Under the pieces are notes generated by a model that saw only the letters and a list, made by a program, of their open reading frames with translations, was not told the origin of the DNA and did not search any database. From positions 1-10,369 of the forward strand of contig CAISKH010000390.1 in NCBI GenBank assembly GCA_903885865.1: a stretch of 10,369 nucleotides of DNA, written 5' to 3'. A program made the position numbers and the translations under genes. The DNA is from an uncultured Mucilaginibacter sp. Lineage in GTDB: Bacteria > Bacteroidota > Bacteroidia > Sphingobacteriales > Sphingobacteriaceae. Of the stretch, positions 6,002-10,369 are shown in pieces; positions within the stretch are counted from its first letter, which is position 1, and each line of letters begins with the position of its first letter.

Positions 6002-6259
6002 ATGCCCGTCTATAATATTACCATTTCTAAACCAGCCCAAAAGCAATTAGATAAATTATATGGTAATATTGCCGATCGCTTAATCAATTCTATTCATGAA
6101 TTAGGTAATGATCCACGACCTGCCGGATGCAAGAAGTTGAAAGGCAAGGAAGCCTATCGTATAAGAGTTGGCGATTATAGGATTATTTATGAAATCTTTG
6201 ATAAGATTTTACTGATTGATATTATCTCTTTGGGCCATCGAAAAGATATCTACAGTTAA
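6002..6259 (+). CDS. Type II toxin, RelE/ParE family (RelE-like mRNA interferase)
   Basis: 85-residue basic protein with the RelE fold pattern: an N-terminal strand (YNITISKPAQKQLDKL), two helices, then GCKKLKG (42-48), YRIRVGDYRIIYEI (52-65) and LGHRKDIYS (77-85). In RelE, basic and aromatic residues in these places bind and cleave mRNA in the ribosomal A site; here K44, K45, K47, R53, R55, R60, R80 and Y84 fill comparable positions. ParE-type toxins that poison gyrase share the fold, but the retained GHR-x-x-x-Y ending favours ribosome-dependent RNA cleavage. The length is normal and the gene looks intact. It begins 2 bases after the antitoxin stop, so translation should be coupled. A hairpin just downstream (6269-6293) may end the transcript, although its U tract faces the other way. 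Likely roles are stress response, phage defence or locus maintenance; the sequence does not distinguish them. Confidence 0.88.
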   Translation: MPVYNITISKPAQKQLDKLYGNIADRLINSIHELGNDPRPAGCKKLKGKEAYRIRVGDYRIIYEIFDKILLIDIISLGHRKDIYS

Positions 6260-6264
6260 TTTAC

Positions 6265-6293
6265 AAAAAAGGGATACCAAACCAGCATCCCTT
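6265..6293 (-). terminator. Terminator between convergent toxin and pyrophosphatase genes
   Basis: AAGGGAT (6269-6275) pairs with ATCCCTT (6287-6293) around an 11-base loop. On the minus strand the stem is followed by a run of T (TTTTTTTTGTAA once the stem end is included), which suits termination of the pyrophosphatase transcript about 20 bases after its stop. On the plus strand the hairpin is followed only by CTTCC, so it would be a weak terminator for the toxin operon. Confidence 0.65.
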
Positions 6294-6312
6294 CTTCCTG
6301 AAAATATTATTC

Positions 6313-8553
6313 TTACAATTTCTTATCGGCCCTTATAACGTGCGTATTCATCGACCTTAAATGTATCTCGTTTTGCAGGCGTGGGCTATGGTTAAGCTCT
6401 TTATGCAAATGTGGTGCGATGACAAGGGACACGATCGACATCAGCTTGATCAATATATTCATCGACGGGCCCGAAGTATCTTTAAACGGATCGCCAACAG
6501 TATCGCCGGTAACCGACGCTTTATGCGGTTCTGATTTTTTATAGTACATCTCGCCGTTTATCTCCACTCCTTTTTCGAATGATTTTTTAGCGTTGTCCCA
6601 GGCACCGCCGGCATTGCTCTGGAAAATTCCCATTAGCACACCAGATACCGTTACGCCCGCTAATAATCCACCCAACACTTCGGGACCAAATGTGAAGCCA
6701 ATAAGTACCGGGGTTATTAATGCTATCAAACCCGGGGCAACCATTTCGCGGATAGAGGCTTTGGTTGATATGGCCACGCATTTTTCATATTCGGGCTTGG
6801 CTTTATATTCCATAATGCCCGGTATTTCATGAAACTGGCGGCGCACTTCTTCCACCATCGCCATAGCCGCCCGGCCCACTGCCGAAATACATAACGATGA
6901 GAATATAAACGGTATCATGCCACCTACAAATAAGCCAGCTAATACATCCGCTTTATAAATATCAATATGCTCAATACCTGCAACACCCACAAAGGCGGCG
7001 AATAAAGCCAGTGAGGTTAACGCTGCTGAAGCGATAGCAAAACCCTTTCCGGTAGCTGCTGTAGTGTTACCTACTGCATCCAAATTATCTGTACGGTGAC
7101 GTACTTCGGGTGGCAACTGGCTCATTTCGGCAATACCACCGGCGTTATCGGCAATAGGGCCAAATGCATCAATAGCTAATTGCATGGCGGTTGTTGCCAT
7201 CATACCTGCGGCGGCTATGGCCACACCGTATAAACCTGCAAAATGGTAAGAGCCATAAATACCTGATGCTAAAACTAAAATTGGCAATACAGTTGATTCC
7301 ATACCTACCGCTAAACCTGCAATAATGTTAGTTGCGTGCCCGGTTGATGACTGCCTGATTATGCCCAATACCGGGCGTTTACCCATCGCGGTATAATACT
7401 CGGTTATCATTGACATCAATGTACCTACAACCAAACCAACCATTATGGACCCAATCACACCATTCTTGGTAAATATTAAAGAGCCTTCCTTCATAACGCC
7501 GTTAACATCCATATCGCGGCTCATGAAAAAGTTTCCATCAGGTAGCATCCATTGAACTAAAAATATGGATGCGATAGCTGTTAGTATAATGGATGTCCAG
7601 TTGCCTATGTTTAAGGCATGTTGTACACTGTCGGTCTCCTTATTAATTTTTACGAAAGCCGCACCAACTATAGAGAATACCAAACCTAAACCCGCTATCA
7701 CCATGGGTAATAAAATAGGCGCTATACCGCCAAAATTATCATGCGATACAATTTCACGGCCCAGCACCATTGTGGCCAGCATAGTTGCTACATACGATCC
7801 GAAAAGGTCGGCGCCCATACCGGCAACGTCGCCTACGTTATCGCCTACGTTATCGGCAATAGTAGCGGGATTGCGCACATCATCTTCAGGGATGCCTGCT
7901 TCCACCTTACCTACCAGGTCGGCGCCTACATCGGCAGCTTTGGTATAAATACCGCCACCAACACGTGCAAATAGGGCGATAGATTCGGCACCTAACGAGA
8001 AACCTGCTAAAACGTCTAGCGCTTTAGCCATAGCTTCGCCGTTTACACTGCTGCCGGCAACATTCACCACATATATGGTGTAAAACACAATAAATAACGA
8101 TCCTAAACCTATAATAGCCAAACCTGCAACGCCTAAACCCATAACTGTACCACCTGTAAATGATACTTTTAGAGCTTTAGCCAAACTTGTCCGGGCGGCC
8201 TGTGTAGTGCGTACATTTGCTTTAGTAGCTATACGCATACCCACATATCCTGCAAAAGCAGAAAGAAAAGCGCCAATAATAAATGATATAGCAATAACCG
8301 GGCTTGAGGTATGCACCGTAGTGCCCGACAATGCCAGCAATATAGCTGCCAAAGCCACAAAGTATCCCAGTATCTTCCATTCGGCGCGTAAAAAGGCCAT
8401 CGCGCCATCGGCAATGTACCCGGCAAGCTCATTCATGGATGCATCGCCGGTTTCCTGTTTTGTAACCCAGGCCGACTTTATCAGCATAAATACAATTCCT
8501 ACTAAACCAAAAACAGGAATTAAATAAATTAAGTAAGTGTTCAAAAAATCCAT
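6313..8553 (-). CDS. hppA: Membrane-bound ion-translocating inorganic pyrophosphatase, K+-dependent type
   Basis: Integral membrane pump of 746 residues, normal family length, about sixteen helices. It hydrolyses cytoplasmic pyrophosphate and drives H+ (or Na+) outward. The catalytic loops are intact: GGGIYTKAADVGADLVGKVE (199-218), DDVRNPATIADNVGDNVGDV (224-243), GPIADNAGGIAEM (465-477) and SNAGGAWDNAKK (646-657). GNTTAATGKG (495-504) has Ala499 and Gly502 where K+-independent enzymes have Lys and Thr, so potassium dependence is predicted. The sixth-helix motif reads DLFGSYVATM (249-258). It lacks both the FESYV glutamate of Na+ pumps and the SYAE glutamate of plant-type H+ pumps. Instead helix 5 carries a glutamate, E190 in GAESIALF, where many relatives have serine. 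This suggests the divergent H+-pumping subgroup I recall from Flavobacterium-like bacteria. The ATG at 8553 gives a hydrophobic first helix. Monocistronic; the terminator is downstream. Identity is sure, ion specificity is inferred. Confidence 0.95.
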   Translation of the reverse strand: MDFLNTYLIYLIPVFGLVGIVFMLIKSAWVTKQETGDASMNELAGYIADGAMAFLRAEWKILGYFVALAAILLALSGTTVHTSSPVIAISFIIGAFLSAFAGYVGMRIATKANVRTTQAARTSLAKALKVSFTGGTVMGLGVAGLAIIGLGSLFIVFYTIYVVNVAGSSVNGEAMAKALDVLAGFSLGAESIALFARVGGGIYTKAADVGADLVGKVEAGIPEDDVRNPATIADNVGDNVGDVAGMGADLFGSYVATMLATMVLGREIVSHDNFGGIAPILLPMVIAGLGLVFSIVGAAFVKINKETDSVQHALNIGNWTSIILTAIASIFLVQWMLPDGNFFMSRDMDVNGVMKEGSLIFTKNGVIGSIMVGLVVGTLMSMITEYYTAMGKRPVLGIIRQSSTGHATNIIAGLAVGMESTVLPILVLASGIYGSYHFAGLYGVAIAAAGMMATTAMQLAIDAFGPIADNAGGIAEMSQLPPEVRHRTDNLDAVGNTTAATGKGFAIASAALTSLALFAAFVGVAGIEHIDIYKADVLAGLFVGGMIPFIFSSLCISAVGRAAMAMVEEVRRQFHEIPGIMEYKAKPEYEKCVAISTKASIREMVAPGLIALITPVLIGFTFGPEVLGGLLAGVTVSGVLMGIFQSNAGGAWDNAKKSFEKGVEINGEMYYKKSEPHKASVTGDTVGDPFKDTSGPSMNILIKLMSIVSLVIAPHLHKELNHSPRLQNEIHLRSMNTHVIRADKKL

Positions 8554-8674
8554 ATATAGTATTAAGTTTTTATTTTAACGGTTGTTTTCCGTTCAATCCC
8601 ATTTTCTAATTGGGTGTGCAAATTAAGAAAATTAATTTCTTTACAATAGCCCCTTAATTATAAAGTTTTTTGAA

Positions 8675-8682
8675 TAGTTTTA
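8675..8682 (+). promoter_or_regulatory. Weak candidate -7 element for the second permease operon
   Basis: TAGTTTTA differs from TAnnTTTG at one position and lies 22 bases before the ATG at 8705. It is in the divergent spacer shared with the pyrophosphatase gene. No good -33 element is present. On the pyrophosphatase side of the spacer I found no clear -7 motif. Confidence 0.25.
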
Positions 8683-8704
8683 GAAGTCATAAACCCTGCT
8701 GCTC

Positions 8705-10147
8705 ATGAACGAAAAATCAGAACCAACTAAATTAAAAGCCTCGCTGGGGCTTCTTGACGGCACCATGATAGTAGCCGGTTCAATGATAGGCTCGGGCATA
8801 TTTATAGTAAGCGCTGATATTATACGCAACGTAGGCTCATCAGGCTGGCTTATAGCCGTATGGCTCATAACTGGGTTCATGACCCTAACAGCGGCTGTGA
8901 GCTATGGCGAATTGAGCGCTATGTTCCCCAAGGCTGGAGGGCAATATGTTTACTTAAAAGAATCATACAATAAGCTTATCGCTTTTTTATATGGCTGGAG
9001 CTTTTTCGCAGTGATACAAACCGGCACCATTGCCGCTGTGGGGGTGGCTTTCTCTAAATTCACCGCCTATTTAATACCCGCCGTTAGTGAAGATAATATA
9101 CTGTTTTCTTCAATGATCGGTTCCTGGCACTTAACCATCAGCGCGGCGCAATGTGTTTCTATAGCGCTTATTATACTGCTTACTTTTATTAATACAAGGG
9201 GCGTAAAAAGCGGCAAACTCATTCAAAATACATTTACGTTAACCAAACTGGCCAGCTTGTTCGGGTTGATATTATTTGGTTTTATTATGCTGAAGCCTGA
9301 CGTATGGCACGCCAACTGGGCCAATGCCTGGGATATTCATAAACTCAACCCTGATAACAGTATAGGCTCCTATACTATGGCGGCAGCTTTGGGCGCTATT
9401 GCCGCGGCCATGGTTGGCTCCATATTCAGCAGCGATGCCTGGAACAATGTAACCTTTATTGCCGGTGAAATGAAAAACCCGAAGCGCAACATTGGCTTGA
9501 GCTTATTTTTAGGCACATTGATAGTTACCCTGATCTACGTTAGCATTAACCTGGTATATACCGGCGTATTACCCCTGCATGAAATTGCCACCGCCAATAA
9601 AGACCGTGTGGCCGTAGCGGCGTCGCAGGTAATATTTGGCCACGCTGGTACGGTTATTATCGCGTTAATGATCATGGTATCAACTTTTGGCTGTAATAAT
9701 GGTTTAATAATGGCGGGTGCGCGGGTGTATTATACTATGGCAAAGGATGGCTTGTTTTTTAAACGCACCGGCACGCTTAATAAATTTGCAGTACCGGGCT
9801 TTGGCTTATGGATACAGTGCATTATAGCAAGCATATTATGCCTGAGCGGCAAATACGGCGATCTGCTTGATATGATATCGCTGGTTGTAGTTATATTTTA
9901 TATACTCACCATAGCAGGTATTTATATTTTAAGGGTAAAAAGCCCTAATGCGGAACGTCCTTATAAAGCATTTGGATACCCTGTGCTGCCTGCACTTTAT
10001 ATTATGCTGGGCCTGGCATTTTGCATATTGCTATTGCTTTATAAACCCGAATATTCGCGGGGCGGCTTATACATAGTTTTAGCCGGCATACCTATTTATT
10101 ATATCGCGAAACGTTATTTTAAAAATGAGGAAATTAGCGGCACTTAG
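8705..10147 (+). CDS. APC-superfamily amino acid permease (LAT/SteT-like)
   Basis: Inner-membrane transporter of 480 residues with about twelve membrane segments. Hallmarks: first-helix motif VAGSMIGSGIF (23-33); SYGELSAMFPKAGGQYVYLK (66-85), characteristic of L-type amino acid transporter relatives; FSSDAWNNVTFIAGEMKNPK (241-260), which in LAT/SteT proteins forms the sixth helix and the loop after it; and GARVYYTMAKDGLFF (338-352). Bacterial members such as SteT exchange or take up neutral amino acids (serine, threonine), but the substrate here cannot be determined. It belongs to a different branch from the CAT-like transporter at 4082-5635, so the two are not a recent duplication. The ATG at 8705 gives a short polar N-terminus before the first helix, as expected. 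The 3' end overlaps the start of the D-Ala-D-Ala carboxypeptidase gene by 23 bases, suggesting one transcript; supply of amino acids and wall turnover could be linked, but this is speculation. Confidence 0.92.
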   Translation: MNEKSEPTKLKASLGLLDGTMIVAGSMIGSGIFIVSADIIRNVGSSGWLIAVWLITGFMTLTAAVSYGELSAMFPKAGGQYVYLKESYNKLIAFLYGWSFFAVIQTGTIAAVGVAFSKFTAYLIPAVSEDNILFSSMIGSWHLTISAAQCVSIALIILLTFINTRGVKSGKLIQNTFTLTKLASLFGLILFGFIMLKPDVWHANWANAWDIHKLNPDNSIGSYTMAAALGAIAAAMVGSIFSSDAWNNVTFIAGEMKNPKRNIGLSLFLGTLIVTLIYVSINLVYTGVLPLHEIATANKDRVAVAASQVIFGHAGTVIIALMIMVSTFGCNNGLIMAGARVYYTMAKDGLFFKRTGTLNKFAVPGFGLWIQCIIASILCLSGKYGDLLDMISLVVVIFYILTIAGIYILRVKSPNAERPYKAFGYPVLPALYIMLGLAFCILLLLYKPEYSRGGLYIVLAGIPIYYIAKRYFKNEEISGT

Positions 10148-10369
10148 TTTTTTTTTTATAAGCGGATATACCCTTTGCGCGCAATCGCTTCAGCAAAAAC
10201 TATCAGCGGCATTTAATAAGTTTAAGACTGATAGCCAGTGCCGCTATGCCTCGGTGTCGTTAACGGTGCTTGATGTTAAAACCGGCGAGCAGGTGTTTGC
10301 CGTTAACCCCGATATGGGTTTGGCGCCGGGCTCTACCTTAAAAACCATTACCAGTATTACCGCTTTTAA
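10125..10369 (+). CDS. dacB: D-alanyl-D-alanine carboxypeptidase/endopeptidase, PBP4/DacB type (peptidase S13), 5' part
   Basis: The frame stays open to the window edge, so only the first 81 residues are visible. The start MRKLAALSFFFISGYTLCAQ is a signal peptide, probably cleaved near the CAQ (no good lipobox), so the enzyme acts in the periplasm. VSLTVLDVKTGEQVFAVNPD (44-63) is the strand pair that precedes the active site. LAPGSTLKTITSITAF (66-81) holds the SxxK motif with nucleophilic Ser70 and Lys73. This spacing and the 'A-P-G-S-T-x-K' form fit S13 family proteins, which trim or cut peptidoglycan peptides. A class A or C beta-lactamase-like hydrolase is the main alternative. The start lies 23 bases inside the upstream permease gene in another frame, implying translational coupling. 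Ten consecutive T (10148-10157) encode Phe residues of the signal peptide and form a slippage-prone tract. The remaining motifs (SxN, KTG) are outside the window. Confidence 0.8.
   Translation, partial: MRKLAALSFFFISGYTLCAQSLQQKLSAAFNKFKTDSQCRYASVSLTVLDVKTGEQVFAVNPDMGLAPGSTLKTITSITAF

Noticed and set aside
7820..7860. Short tandem repeat containing TCGCCTACGTTA twice
   Set aside because: It encodes the conserved DNVGDNVGDV catalytic loop of the pyrophosphatase, so protein constraint accounts for it.
7565..7948. 127-codon plus-strand frame inside the pyrophosphatase gene
   Set aside because: Antisense to highly conserved catalytic loops; explained by the codon usage of the real gene.
8577..8593. 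AACGG-TTGTTTT-CCGTT hairpin in the pyrophosphatase leader
   Set aside because: A five-base stem without a U tract or riboswitch-like conserved core in either orientation; not enough to call a regulatory RNA.
4082..10147. The two APC permeases as a recent duplication
   Set aside because: They share only superfamily motifs; the first is CAT/YfnA-like and the second LAT/SteT-like, with different signature segments and lengths.

Overview
The window looks like chromosomal DNA of a Bacteroidota bacterium, most likely Sphingobacteriaceae (Mucilaginibacter/Pedobacter-like). The grounds are the AT-leaning composition, the lack of clear Shine-Dalgarno sequences, several TAnnTTTG-like -7 elements, the protein families present, and short GC-rich palindromic repeats between genes. 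This placement is inference from sequence character; no database search was possible.

Layout. (1) 1-2039, plus strand: the 3' part of a periplasmic-binding-protein-like gene overlaps by 4 bases (ATGA) an RsmB/NOP-type RNA m5C methyltransferase, and a hairpin terminator follows. (2) 2191-3363, plus: an AT-rich polytopic membrane protein of unknown function with some GT-C-like features. It converges with, and overlaps by 4 bases, (3) a minus-strand MarC-family membrane protein (3360-3941). (4) 4082-5635, minus: an APC-superfamily cationic amino acid transporter. Behind it lie a double-hairpin repeat and a perfect 28-bp palindromic terminator. (5) 5802-6259, plus: a compact type II toxin-antitoxin pair (Phd/YefM-like antitoxin, RelE/ParE toxin), divergent from the transporter. 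(6) 6313-8553, minus: a membrane-bound ion-pumping pyrophosphatase with residues typical of K+-dependent enzymes and an unusual placement of the ion-path glutamate. (7) 8705-10369, plus: a second APC amino acid permease overlapping by 23 bases the start of a DacB/PBP4-type D-Ala-D-Ala carboxypeptidase (peptidase S13) that runs off the window.

No single pathway unites these genes. Membrane transport and energetics dominate: two amino acid permeases, a pyrophosphate-driven ion pump and MarC. The rest is rRNA modification, cell-wall maturation and a small stress or addiction module. I found no CRISPR array, tRNA, rRNA, insertion sequence or phage gene, and no gene-free stretch over about 170 bases.

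The points most worth a second look are the repeats that supply the 3' ends, and even the stop codons, of neighbouring genes; the pyrophosphatase variant; the unidentified membrane protein between two opposed repeat copies; and the T10 tract in the dacB-like signal peptide. I do not see convincing evidence of a wholly new multi-gene system.
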